Shown here: one piece after another, positions 1-11,323 of the stretch
Layout: the number at the start of each line of letters is the position of its first letter
Numbering within the stretch: position 1 is the stretch's first letter
DNA from: Tetracentron sinense
Taxonomy: Eukaryota > Streptophyta > Magnoliopsida > Trochodendrales > Trochodendraceae
Reading direction: 5' to 3'
Assembly: GCA_015143295.1 (NCBI GenBank)
Contig: CM026570.1
Coordinates: 7,216,047-7,280,046, forward strand
Length of the DNA: 64,000 bases
Program-made: the position numbers and the translations under genes
Notes under the pieces: model-generated
What the model was told of the DNA's origin: nothing
The model's database searches: none
What the model saw: only the letters and a program-made list of their open reading frames with translations

Positions 1-3000
1 CACTCGAGCCTAGTGTGAAAATGCCCCTGCATTATTATGGTTGTAATTCAAATATTCAATACATTCTTATTTAACTCATTGAATGTAAGGTTTTAATATC
101 TAGATTGTATTTCCTATACTTGACTAAGTTACTATAGTTTGTATTTTCATACCTGTTAAACAGCACGCACGCCTTGTTTAACTTATAAATGTCTTACTTC
201 TCATATGTATCTCTATTCCCAATACCCCCTTCATAAAAAAGAAGTGTAGAGGAATTCCAAGCTTATTGTATCACCATCATCCTCATCATTAATATGTTGT
301 TTCCTTTACTCTTTATTTTATCACATCTTAAGTATTTAAAGTCTCCCTTATTTTATCACATTATCAAAGCTACTCCCAAATCTCTTAGATGCACATGCAC
401 TTGACTTATCTTTCCTAGTCATTCCACTCATCCATCTCAGCATACTTATCTTAGCTAGACTAATTTTACGAATGTGTTGTTACATTTACTCTTTAATTTA
501 TAATATTAGAAATTATGCATCTCAAAATAATCAAGTCAAATGTTAGATTTTACACCTTTTTTCTATCTCTTATTATTATTCTTTTAAAGGAAAATTGTGC
601 TATTTGCATCAAACTATTATGCATTTGGGCATGCACACAACTTTTTGCTAGTTTATTACTAATCATATGGGATCTCATTTTTAAGAGGAAAATATTGCTT
701 CTACGTTGCCAAACCTAAAATGCCTTAATTTCTTATCTTTGCCATCGTGTTCTTTTTTTGTTCACGATATTGACCCCCATGGTGAAATTTAGACGATGAT
801 CATAGTTACCAGATCAAGAAGCGAAAACGAGAAGCAAAGCGGAAGTAATGCTGCTTAAAAAATCATTGGAAATGAGACACGACAATTGAGATATGGGAAC
901 CTAACTCCCATTATTAGTATGGGAAGCCATACCTTATATTTGGAGACTTAGGCTCCTTAGGTTCCAATTCAACGATTCTTGCTTAGGGTCTAAACCCTAA
1001 GCTAGAGACTCGGGTCTATCCCATCACGTCCCACATACATAGCTCTCTTTGACCACTAAATGGGATGTGATGGAAGCGAGCTTCCCTGGAAACAATCTAG
1101 GAAAGCGAACATCCCACCTTGTACATAACTTCTTTACATTTATGCAATGATCCATCAAACGTGTTTTACTTGGTTGCTCAAGTAACCTAATCAGATAGAA
1201 ATGAATTAATCTACAATATTTTTATCGTTAATCATGAATATATATTATAAAGAAATCAAGGCTCAACAAAATATATAATATGAGTTCACAAGCAAGTAAA
1301 CTCAAGCAGAATACAACTAAAGAAAAAGATTTCTCTAGCACTAACAGTGAGAAAAAGAAAAGAGAACCCAGCACAACCATACCTCTTTACAAAAAGCCGA
1401 CTAAATTCTCGGCTTCCCATTGGATGGAGCACCATAATAGGAGTAGGTGTCTAATCCTCAGGTCTGGATGACCTGATTGGTGCCTTTATCCTCAAAAACA
1501 ATTGTATACCTTTCTTTTCAAAGGGCTTAGGAAATGGCCCCTATAAGAAATGGCCAAATAGTTGCCCGAGAAGCCTCCAAACTCACCAAAGACCAACCTG
1601 ATAAGAAATCCAGGAGAAAAAGGAGAAGACCCAATACACCCTCATCCGAGAAAGAAAGTATCCCCAAATAGTATGAGTAAATCTGTAGTGCATAAACAAA
1701 TGATCTACCAATTCTTTAGCTTGGTGGCACAAAAAATAAAGATTCATCATCCATCACCCTCTATTCTTCAAATTGTCACATTTAAGATTTTTATCCAAGG
1801 TTGTAGTCCAAAGGAAGAAAGATACCTTGGACAAAATTCTAAAATTCCAACAATCCAATGAGGAGATAGAGCGCAAGGACCTGTCCCAAAGGATAATGCA
1901 AACAATCTCACTGTAAATCAACCGTTGTTGACCCTAAACCAAAGCCTAGCATCTCTACTATGAATACACTGAGGAAAGTTTGGCAAGCATCTCAAGAGGC
2001 ACAACAAATCATCCACCTACCAATTGTACAGCCCATGCCTCAACCTTGGGCAACACACCACCTCCTCTGCGAACCTCTCAAAACAATCAACAACTATGGT
2101 TGATTGATTTGGAACTAAGAGAGATTTCCAAAATCATCTTTCAAGCATGGTGTAGTCCTCCCTCTGTCCCATTCCCTACCCTATATCTAATATGACAGAA
2201 AAACAGCGATGGCAAATTTATAATGCCTAACATAGCCCCAACCATAGAAGCCCTTTGCCTCTCTAGACTGCTTAGTGCTAACAATACTTTTCCTCATACT
2301 TACCCACAATGACTTTCCCTCTCTCCATAGCCCTTTTTCTAATAATGCTTTATTCACTACTGTCAAAAGTTTCAAGTTCAAACCACCATCCTTCACCGGA
2401 TGACACATTTGTTCCCACAACACTAAATGGTATTTCTTCTCTATTTTTCATTCCATAAGAAATATCTATGCATCATTTCTAACTAACCAACAATCTCACT
2501 TTTTCCAAAATTTATTTTTGGTCCAAACACTACTTCAAAGTATTTCAACAAACACTAGAGATAAGCCATCCTTCCCTATTGTGAAGCCGTCAACTGGCAC
2601 CCATTTTGCTTTGGCAATCATCCAACTCAAGGCCGCGGTTAATAGGATAAATAAAAATGGAAGATCTCGAGAGCTTCTATAATATCACACCGGAAATTGA
2701 AATCGAGACTGACGCAAAGCATGCTCTCATCTACTTCCTCCATCACACAGCAAATCCCATTTTGCACATCAAATATTCCAATAACTCAGAACCCACATAA
2801 TTATAGGCCTTTTGCATATCCAACTTGCAAATGATGTCTGGAAATTTAGACTTGATACGTACATCAACACATTCGTTTGGTATGAGAATACCGTCCACAA
2901 TTTGTCTCCCCCTACAGAGGCACTATGGATGGGGGAGATGAGGGATCCCATGACACAATAAGCCTACCAAGATCTTGGATGCAATTTTATAAACATTGCC

Positions 3001-4142
3001 TACCAAACAGATTGGTCGTAAGTCATTCAGCTCCCCGAGCTCCTAACTTCTTTGGGATTAAAGCCAGAAAAGAGCTCTTCAGGACACTATTAAAACTACT
3101 TATCTCATAGAATTCTGTAAATTAATTACAAATATGTATTGACGGATGTGACATTTTAATGCTCCTTCTCACTCGAGGGAAGGGCAGCTATGCAAATTTA
3201 CCCTGAATCTAATCTGAATATCAAGAACTGCCACAATTGTCGTTCATCGTGGGAATAGAGCAAGTTTATATACGATTAAAGCTATCACAAGTCATCTCCC
3301 ATACCAAAACTGCCATGTTCTCATACATCTATTTGTATTCTCATTTCTCACATTTCTACTTGTTCAGTGTCTCCTTCTAATTGACAACCTACTTTGGATT
3401 ATTGCATGTTCATGAGACCAAGATGGGTAAAAACAGCCTCCCCTAGCCAATCCAAGCGTACAAGCAGAGACAAGCCCATGGATTTAAACAGCTTGTTACT
3501 TAACCTAGCATGATGGGTGTACATGTTCAACTTCCAATACATTACATGACAATCAGCCAGTCAAATCCATCTCCTCAAATTTAGTATATATCATGAGATT
3601 CACTAGTACCGCAACACCGTAAAATGCCAACTAAGTAATTGAAGATTTGAGCTCTCCTTGTGACTTTGAGAGGAGAAGATTTCTCAATTCAAATATTCTA
3701 TTAATCTTCTGGATTAGAAAAATAAATTAGAATCCTTCTAACCAATCAAATCCCGCCAAGAAAAAAAGAAAACAAAAGCATATATCTACAAATGCTAATC
3801 AGATGCCCTTCTTCATTTTTTTTCTTATTACAAATCAGGTTTTTATTTTTACTCTTCATATTATTATTATCAAACAAGCACTAACCATCACCAAAGAACA
3901 ATTAAAGAAAAGGCTGAAAATAAATCCCCACCCCCACCCAAATCAAAAAAGAAAAGGAAATTTCCAAAAATCAATCATCAAGTCAGATACTTTTCATTAC
4001 GCATCATTCTCAATTCTCAAACACGCAAACAAGAACTAAATTAGAACACGAAAAGAAATAATTACAAATAAAAACAACTAACATTTCCAATAATATTACT
4101 GAACACAAACAAAATTATTTTTAAAAATTAATTAAAAAAAAC
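1..4142 (-). other. Large first intron of the ATG18-like gene (left end off-window)
   Basis: Everything left of the exon-1 splice donor (GT at 4141-4142 on the minus strand) should be intron, since the next conserved ATG18 block is not present anywhere up to base 1. The stretch is AT-rich. It holds a decayed LINE at about 2160-3120. At 1280-2190 on the plus strand there is a lysine/serine-rich broken reading frame that looks like a dead transposon protein but which I cannot assign. I see nothing recognisable in 1-770 or 3130-4100. Confidence 0.55.
2160..3120 (-). mobile_element. Degenerate L1-type LINE reverse transcriptase fragment
   Basis: Minus-strand translation, with several frameshifts and stops, gives the plant LINE order. 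First comes an LRPICLVGNVYKIASKIL-like block (about 3010), then a GRQIVDGILIPNECVD-like block (about 2900), then ICKLDMQKAYNYVGSELLEY (about 2800), where the usual sequence is LDIEKAYDHV. The C-terminal block with GGLNLKLL and NKALLEKGLWR lies at about 2330-2400. No intact frame, 5' end or poly(A) tail was found, so it is a dead, internally decayed copy. It lies in the same orientation as the host ATG18-like gene, inside its first intron. Confidence 0.75.
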
Positions 4143-4316
4143 CTGGTCCTTAAGATCCTCAGGAGCAACGGAGATCGAAGCGGCGACGGAAACCCCAGCC
4201 GACCGGACGGTGGAAGCGACGGTGCTTGCATTCGTGGAGACCGTCTTCAAACAAGACGAAATAATCCTAAGAGAATTGGGCAAAAACCCATTATTCCTTC
4301 CCTTTCCCTTCCTCAT
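4143..4316 (-). CDS. ATG18g/h-like autophagy protein, exon 1 only (partial)
   Basis: This exon encodes the first 58 residues of an ATG18 (PROPPIN/BCAS3-like WD-repeat) protein of the plant g/h subgroup. Members bind phosphoinositides and act in autophagosome formation. The ATG at 4314-4316 starts MRKGKGRNNG, followed by LPNSLRIISSCLKTVSTNA, a serine/alanine-rich stretch and LKDQ, which is the usual plant N terminus. The exon ends in phase 0 at CAG|GT (donor 4142-4141), exactly where homologues continue with a VTWAGF-like block. An upstream in-frame GTG (4404-4406) would add a glycine/arginine-rich extension but is not an ATG. The WD repeats and the BCAS3 domain are outside the window. The family assignment rests on this short, distinctive N terminus; g versus h cannot be decided. 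Confidence 0.8.
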
Positions 4317-5150
4317 CCTCCTTCCAAATCCCTTCCGACCACCACCACCACCTCCGACCACCGACGATCGGAAAGACCATCCGATAACCCGATCGGAATC
4401 TGACACACACGAGAAACCAGGAAGATTATCTTGATTTTGAATTTCTTTGCAGTTTCTTGGGTTTGACTCTCTCCCTCATTATGCTCCGCTTGTTGTTTGA
4501 GCTGTAAGTAAACCTCTTTTTGGTTTTATTTTTTTTCTAAAACAATACAGAGATTATACAGATAGATTGTTTATAGATTATGATTTCTCTGTTTTCCATT
4601 TTTTTCCTAAAGCGAAGCGAATCGCGCGTGGGTAAGATAAATACGCTACGACTCCGTGTAGGATAGCTTTGCTTGAATTTTTTTTCGTCATGTGATTATC
4701 GGAATGATTGGTGAGGAAAAATGGTATGTTGGTCAGCTATACCGAAATTATGCTGTTTTTCTATCTCTTATCTATCTGGGTCCCAATAGATTATTTGATT
4801 GAATCCATTAATTCTTAGTTGGTGGGTACAGAACTTTGTCCTGGATCTCATTATATATTTAGTGGATCCAACAATTCAAAAATATTGAATATTATATTTT
4901 TGTATTATAATTAAACTAAATTGTTCAGCATTAATCTTATGTTAAAAGAATCTTGCTAGCAAAATTAACACTTAATTTTGCTTTTTAGTTAGTCCTTTTA
5001 GAGTAATTGAGTGAGTTTACCTTATGGCACATTAGCAGTAACCTTAGGCCTGACTGTGTGTAAATATAACAGTAACCTTAGGCCTGACTGTGTGTAAATA
5101 TAGGTGTTACTTTACCTCTGTAACCAAAATTTGCTTTTTTCTTTAAACTG
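4317..5150. other. 5' flank of the ATG18-like gene
   Basis: This is the presumed 5' UTR and promoter of the minus-strand ATG18-like gene. It is C/T-rich close to the start codon and AT-rich further out. A 36-bp direct repeat containing AGTAACCTTAGGCCTGACTG occurs twice in tandem near 5036-5103. No other gene is visible. Confidence 0.4.
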
Positions 5151-8100
5151 AGGTTAAAAATATTATTTCTAAGGGTTAATAAATATCAATGGTAATTAAA
5201 AAGAGTTAAAAGGGAGACACATGTGTTCCATAGAGATATATTGAAATGACATTAATCACCTCATTTTTCTCGTTAAGTGTTTTTTTAAAATCTTTTTAAC
5301 TGTGGTTAAGATTCACCGACTCTTATGATCACAACATCTAACTTTAGTTTTTAGAAAGAAAAAAAAATTAACCTCACATGAGTTAAAATTTATGAACCAT
5401 AGTTCAAAAAAGTTTAAAGGGACTTTGTGAGGATGAGGAACCATAGTCCACTCCTCACCCGATGAGAGGATTAATGCTCATATTAAAAAAGGTTGTGATG
5501 GTGCAGGCCACGGTCCAAGAGTCCAAGAATCAGGTCTGCTGGATCTTATCTATACTGTCACCACCCCTTAAAAGGAAAATAATCAACTCATACTATATTT
5601 TCGCCGCTCAATAATCAACTCATACTATATTTTATGGGACCCCGAGATAAGCCCTTTCTGGCATCGCCAGAGACAAGCCAAGGCCTTGCTATTGATAGGG
5701 AATTGCTTTTAATTTAAAATTTAGGTGATTTGGATTTGCAATGGGCGGATTTATCTGTCCCTTTTTACTCTGGTTAAGATTCATCAACATTAAAGGTTCA
5801 ATTAATATAATCTTGATTTTTAGAAAAAAAATAATTAATTGGATTAAAACTTGTTAATCATAGTTTTTTTTTCGTTAAATTGTTAACCATAATTTAAAAG
5901 GATTTTGTGAGGGAAATGAGGAATAGTCCCCTCCTCGCTTATGAGGAGGAGATCGAATCAGAGCAAGTAAACTCAGGATGAGTTTGAGTTCAATCGCACT
6001 CACAAGTCAACACATGTCCTTTTTAATCCTAGTTAAGATTTCTTAGTCGAGTTCAACAATCTAACTTTGGTTTTCTTAAAAATATATTGAAAAAAAGTAA
6101 CCTTAGGGTTAAGAAATTTTAACCTTAGGAGTACAATTTTTTTTAAAAAAATCTAAAAACCAATATTAGATTATTGAATCTAAGGTTAGTGAATCTTAAT
6201 CATGATTAATTGAGGTTAAAAAGGAGACCCACGGGTGTGATTGAACTCTCCTTGATTTCAATTGTGATTGATCCCGTGAGGTGGGGAACATTAGGGGATT
6301 TGGTGCGAATTTGGCGGCCGGAGCATTGCAGGAGAGGAGGGGGAGGGGATTTGGGTTGCGACTTCCCCGTGGTTTGCGTGCCGACAGAGAGACGGATTCC
6401 GGATGAAGTTCCATTAAAAGTTGAGAGCATGAGAGCACGTCTCTTTATTTTTTTCCCTTTATTCATTTTTGGGAGATCTATTCCACGCACATTGAAGTCG
6501 TGTGAAAGATACATCCAACGTCCATTGCAAGACACGTTTGGGCTTTAATTGCAAATACTAGTAAGAACGCAATGCTAGGGGCTAAGGGGTTGGAAGGGAT
6601 TGAGAACTTTACATAATTGACCTTATTGTGGCTATGAATATAGTTTCAGACTAAGGGTGTTATGGTCATTTTGTATAGTCGTAATTTGGGTTTAAATAAA
6701 ATCGAGTTCCGCGTCAACTTGTTTTTCTTTCCTGTGATTATCTTATAATTATGTCACGCCTAAATAATCAAAGTCAAAAGTAGACTAAAGAAAAAAAAAA
6801 GCTACATTTAGATTATACTTTCAAACTTGGGTTGGAGTCCCGTTAAGGAAATCTCGAGATAGAGCATGCAGTTGTCCATATATCGCACTAGCGCATGATA
6901 ATAACAGAATGGTATCGCATAGATGAGTTGTCATGCCTAACTGCCTTGTAAGCGTCCTTACGGGCCAACCAAAGAAAAAAAAAATTCAAACTTTATTAAG
7001 GGTCTTATGATCATTTTTAAGGACTAGAACCTCAGTTAAGGGTAAGTGAAGCTACCACTCCAAAAGGGTCTTTCTTAAGGAGTTTAGAGAGTGTGTAGTG
7101 GCTACCTTAGGTCTAGTTGTATGTGTTGAGTTTTAAAAATGTGTGTTAGTTACCTGATAACATTTTCTTAAAAAAAAAAAAAACCCAATTTAGTCTCTGT
7201 TAACATGTGCATTAGGCATCCTTACAGGCCAGCCAGGAAAAAAAATTCAAACTTTATCAAGGGTATTATGATAATTTTTTAAGGACTTGAGAACCTCAAT
7301 TAAGGGTAAGTCAAGCAACCACTCCAAAAGGGTACGTCTTAAGGAGTTTAGAGAGGGTGTGTAGCAGCTACCTTAGGTTTGGTCGTGTGTGTTGAGTTTA
7401 GAAAATGTGTGTTAGTTACCTGGTAACATTTCCACAAAAAAAAAAACAATTTAGTATCTGTTACCATGTGAGTTAGGGTATATCTCGAGTTTAGTCTCAC
7501 CTCAGTTGGGAAGTGGACTTTGCAAGGGTGTATAAGAAGCCATCAACCCCCAGTAAGATAGGTCATTTTGGAGTGGTTGTTTGGACTTACCCTTATGTGA
7601 CCTTAGCGGTTACCTTAGGTCTGGCTATGTGTGAGTTTAGAGAGTCTGTGTGTTGGTTACATAACAACATTCCACCAATAAAAATCTCAATTAAGACTAT
7701 AAGATTAAGGAAATAGAAAACGGACTGCAAGAAGCTGACCCGTGATCTCATTGGTCTCACCCGTTTATACCACCCGTCAATGGTGGTTAAGATTCACTTA
7801 CTCCTAGGGTTAAGCAATCTAACCATGGGTTTTAGAAAAAAAAACAAAACAAAATTCTTTAACTTTAATTTAATTAAACTTAACCATGATTAAAGAGGTG
7901 TTAAAAGGAATACAGGGATACTACGGTCAGCTTAGAAGCGGACTGAGCTTGGATGTATGCTTAGGCATCATGGTTATTTTGTGAAAAACAGTTGTATTAA
8001 AGTATCATATCAAATTTTTATTCAATTTTGATTTTTTGAGGATGATTCTTCCATCCAGCGGAACGCCCACGCCCCCTCCTCTCTTCATGTGTTCATTTTA

Positions 8101-8260
8101 ACCCCCTTTAACCTTGGTTAAGGTTTACTAACTTAAGATTTATCTTTTTACCCTAAAAATTAAGGGTATATGTATGAACTTACGGTTGAGCGAACCTCAA
8201 CCAAAGTTGATAGATGTTAAAAACAACATGTGTCTAGAAGGAGAGGCACAGGGGCTTAAA
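5150..8260. repeat. Cluster of related foldback MITE fragments
   Basis: Short inverted-repeat relics at about 5150-5470, 5760-5960, 6000-6240, 7740-7920 and 8090-8230 share a core of GGTTAAGATTCA..CTTAGGGTTAA near one end. The reverse complement, with TTAACCATGATTAA-like sequence, lies near the other end, around an A/T-rich centre. This is the same family as the better preserved pair at 27067-27846. The piece at 6240-6550 has an open but unrecognised reading frame on both strands and is probably TE-derived. No gene is supported. Confidence 0.6.
6939..7450. repeat. Imperfect tandem duplication, about 250-bp unit
   Basis: Two adjacent units (about 6950-7198 and 7215-7455) share, in order, AAACTTTAT.AAGGGT, CCACTCCAAAAGGGT, CTTAAGGAGTTTAGAGAG, GTGTGTTAGTTACCTG and a poly(A)-like run. 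A partial third relative follows at 7560-7690, with its first part in inverted order. No coding capacity is seen. Confidence 0.65.
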
Positions 8261-8269
8261 ACTTTCCCT

Positions 8270-8368
8270 TATTTTTTAAGACTTTGCCACTGAGACTCCT
8301 TTAGGGCCCAGCACGGTCTCGGTGGTCTCGGCCCCTGGGGCCCTAAAGGGGTCTCAGTAGCATTTCCC
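8270..8368. mobile_element. Short hairpin MITE (CTACTGAGACCCCTTTAG family)
   Basis: The left arm, with CCACTGAGACTCCTTTAGGG, pairs with a right arm whose reverse complement reads CTACTGAGACCCCTTTAGGG, leaving a short loop. A relative with the same terminus (GCTACTGAGACCCTCTTAG) is at 53129-53294. No target-site duplication could be fixed. Confidence 0.6.
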
Positions 8369-8384
8369 TATTTTTTTTTATAGG

Positions 8385-8485
8385 CGAGCTTGATGGTTAT
8401 GAGTTAGTAGGTACGCCGGGTTTCGAACCAAAGTTGGGGTTTCATTCCAACAACTTTACCAAACTGCCACAAGGGAAATGCCTTG
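8385..8485 (-). mobile_element. tRNA-derived SINE head
   Basis: On the minus strand a box A-like block, TGGCAGTTTGGTAAAGTTG (about 8469-8448), is followed by a canonical box B, GGTTCGAAACC (8429-8419). The spacing fits an internal pol III promoter. The rest of the sequence does not fold as a tRNA, so a SINE is the better reading. Confidence 0.55.
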
Positions 8486-10060
8486 TTACTTATATGGAGT
8501 CTAATTAATTAGGATAACTACTCTTTTAAACGATTGTCTTCTTACTTTAGAAAGTGTTACCTTTCTTAGCTATTGAAACATATCAATTGGCCTAACAATG
8601 TATACCCCACATGATTAATCACTTTTGTTAGGGTTGCCCTAACATGGAATGCAACTATTGACAACCCCGGTTGCATTATCCATTTTTAAATTGTGGTAAT
8701 GGAGGATCTTAGTGTCTTACACTAATTATAATTTAAGGCCTTTAGATCACTAGTTACAATGATCTGTGTGTTGAAAAGGACTTCATACAAAGGACTTGTT
8801 AAAGAATTTTCAAAGCTAAACTTTGAGGGGATTTATTTGTTATATGAGTTATTTTGTATTTTGCACGAAAACTGGAATCGATTGTGTGGGAAAATAAGAT
8901 AATCCGGTTCCTATCCAAAAATACAGGTAATCCAATCAAGTTCTCAAATCCTAATCGAAATTAGGAGTTCAGACATATGCAACCAAATAAAAACAAAGAG
9001 AAAGTGATTCAAGATTAACAAGAACAAAATTCTGTACTTTTTACTTGTAGAGAAGATCTTACATGTACTTGTTGAAATTGAGATAATGGAAAATACATAC
9101 AACCCGCACTTATATAGGTATAAGCTACAACCACCTATTAAATAAAATGCATGATACTCATGCATAGAAAAAGATCAAAGTAAAGGCATTCAACCTAGGA
9201 ACCGAACCCACTTAAGTTCCAAGACAACCACCAACATTAAGTACAACAACTTAAACTCAAGATGCATTATACTTTAACAAGTTGAACTACACACCATGAC
9301 ATACATTACATGAACTTTCAAGCTCCGAACAATGTGACAAAAACATAAGAAGAGCTTCATTAATGAATATTAGAAGAGAAACACAATAAGGAGATGTTAC
9401 ATATACATAAGAAGAAATAAGATCGACAGAAGTTTAGGGTGAGCTTGGCTTTGATTATTTTGCCAATTAAAAGTTTATAATACAATCATTAGGCATACAA
9501 CTGCTGAAAATAATAATTGTTTAAAATCATAAGCATGTTTGAGCAATTTATTTTAAAAAAAAAATGTCTCAACTATTTAAGATAGTACTGATTAAAAATG
9601 GTAGCGATTTTATTAAATTGATTAAATCACTTGTTATCCAAACAGGTTTATTGGAAAACCAAATATTTTAATCACTTTTCAATGATTAAATCAGGAAAAA
9701 ACCAAAGCCAAATGCACCCTAGTAAGCATGGTAACAACATCCTTGATCGAAGAAATTGGATTTTTTTAAAAGGACATGAGAAGATGAGTTGCTCAGATGA
9801 TTTATATAATTTGTTGAATACTTGTTTATGTCACAGAACTAATAGTTACTTGACATGGATGAAATATGGTTCTTCAAATTAATTAGGAACTAGTTTAAAA
9901 CATTTTCTATATAAATGTGATGCTTTGGATTTCATTGAACTATTGCTATAGTGATTATTACTGCAAATCGTAACACAGATTCCTTATATTGTTTCCAAGT
10001 TTTTCGTATATTCTGACATCCCAGGCCTCAGACATTGAAATTCAGCAATAGGCATCTCCG
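8486..10060. other. AT-rich intergenic DNA, no gene seen
   Basis: No conserved protein, RNA gene or clear repeat structure was recognised. Short open frames here lack family similarity and are taken as chance. Confidence 0.5.
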
Positions 10061-10066
10061 TATGCA

Positions 10067-10247
10067 GGGGGCGGAGCCAGGATTCTCTTGCAGGGGGTGC
10101 TAACAATGGGGTTCGAGGGTGTAGCCCCTGATTTTTTTTAGGGCCAAGTTCATGGGTCATCCCACTTGTTTGTGTTGGTTTGTAAATAATATATTTTTTC
10201 TCAGAAGTTTAGGGGGGTAAGAGTCCCCCATCACCCAGCTCCGCCCT
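10067..10247. mobile_element. MITE with GGGCGGAGCC termini
   Basis: The left end reads GGGGGCGGAGCCAGGATTC and the right end, reverse-complemented, reads AGGGCGGAGCTGGG. The interior is non-coding and G-rich. The same family occurs at 22243-22476 with a target-site duplication, and a partial end is at 50025-50060. Confidence 0.6.
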
Positions 10248-10323
10248 ATGTTCACCTTCAAAAGTGAAAGTGCAAATTTTGCTGCTTCTTAACGAAGAGA
10301 ATGTTCATATATTCAGTTTGGAC

Positions 10324-10585
10324 TGTTATCACTCGGACTCTATTATATGCGGGTTCATGACAATTTTGTAATTTTACATTACTATTCACGATATATAAAT
10401 GTGTTATGATTAGGTTCTCTTCATTACACAAAAGGAGAGTTGAGAGAATTATAACCTGTTTTCACGTGATATTAGTGAAAGGATCTCTCTGAAGTCGTGG
10501 ACGTAGGCACCTTACCTAACCACCACGTAAATATGTGTGTGAATCTTTGTTATTTTTGTTTCTATTTTCCGTTGTTCTTTTTACA
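10324..10585 (+). mobile_element. Copia-type LTR relic
   Basis: The stretch starts TGTTATCACTCGG and ends TTTTTACA. It carries CGTGGACGTAGGCACC..ACCACGTAAAT, a hallmark of many plant Copia LTRs. A second copy lies inverted at 18088-18358 and aligns end to end. No target-site duplication was identified, so the boundaries are approximate. Confidence 0.5.
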
Positions 10586-11323
10586 ATGTGATACAGTTGC
10601 CTAGAAAGCAAGATATAGACAGTTGATGTTTAATCCACAGCAGAGTTGGAAAAAAAAAGGAAAAACAGAAAGAAAAGGCAACGTTACATGTGAGTTGAAA
10701 ATGGTTGAGTCATGTGATTGGGCTTTGATTGTGGTTGATCTTTCTAACATTAATAATCAAGCCACAATTCACATATCTTTACATGCTAGATCAGAAAACA
10801 GAGGTTGAAAAGAAAGCTGCTACCAAGAAGATAAACTCTGTGAATGGCATTGTGAGGCTCAGGCATGTTTGTGAGAACTTGAGAACAGTTAGTGCCATGG
10901 ATAAAGAAAAAGAAGAAAACAGGACCAAGATTCAGTGAAGGAGCACAACTAGTGTTTCTTGGTTCACTGATGGAAACTTCCATTCAACAGGTATCTGACA
11001 CCATTTTGTGATAATCAAAATGCAGTTAAGCTTTTCACCACTTTCGTTTTTTATGTTTATTTCAATTAACCTCATTAAGCACACATGAACACTTTGAACA
11101 GCATTCTTTCTTTTTCCTTTCGAAATTTTATCTTCCACACTCTTAGGTCCAACCATATTTGGGTTCCCTGACATTCATACATCAAAAGCGGGTCAGATAG
11201 ACAATCCAAAACCTCACATTTCACAGATTAACAGAAGATTAAATTTATGAAACCTCGAAAGAATCAGTACACCTTGTCTTTGTAAAGAGTTAAATCAACA
11301 ACTTCCATGTGTTATACATGCTA

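Noticed and set aside
1280-2195. Series of plus-strand frames rich in Lys, Ser and Pro
   Set aside because: Looks like a decayed transposon protein, but I could match it to no gag, LINE ORF1 or host family, so it is not called a gene.
6206-6548. Long open frames of about 110 codons on both strands
   Set aside because: Overlapping open frames on both strands with no family match, next to MITE fragments; more likely TE-derived DNA than a gene.
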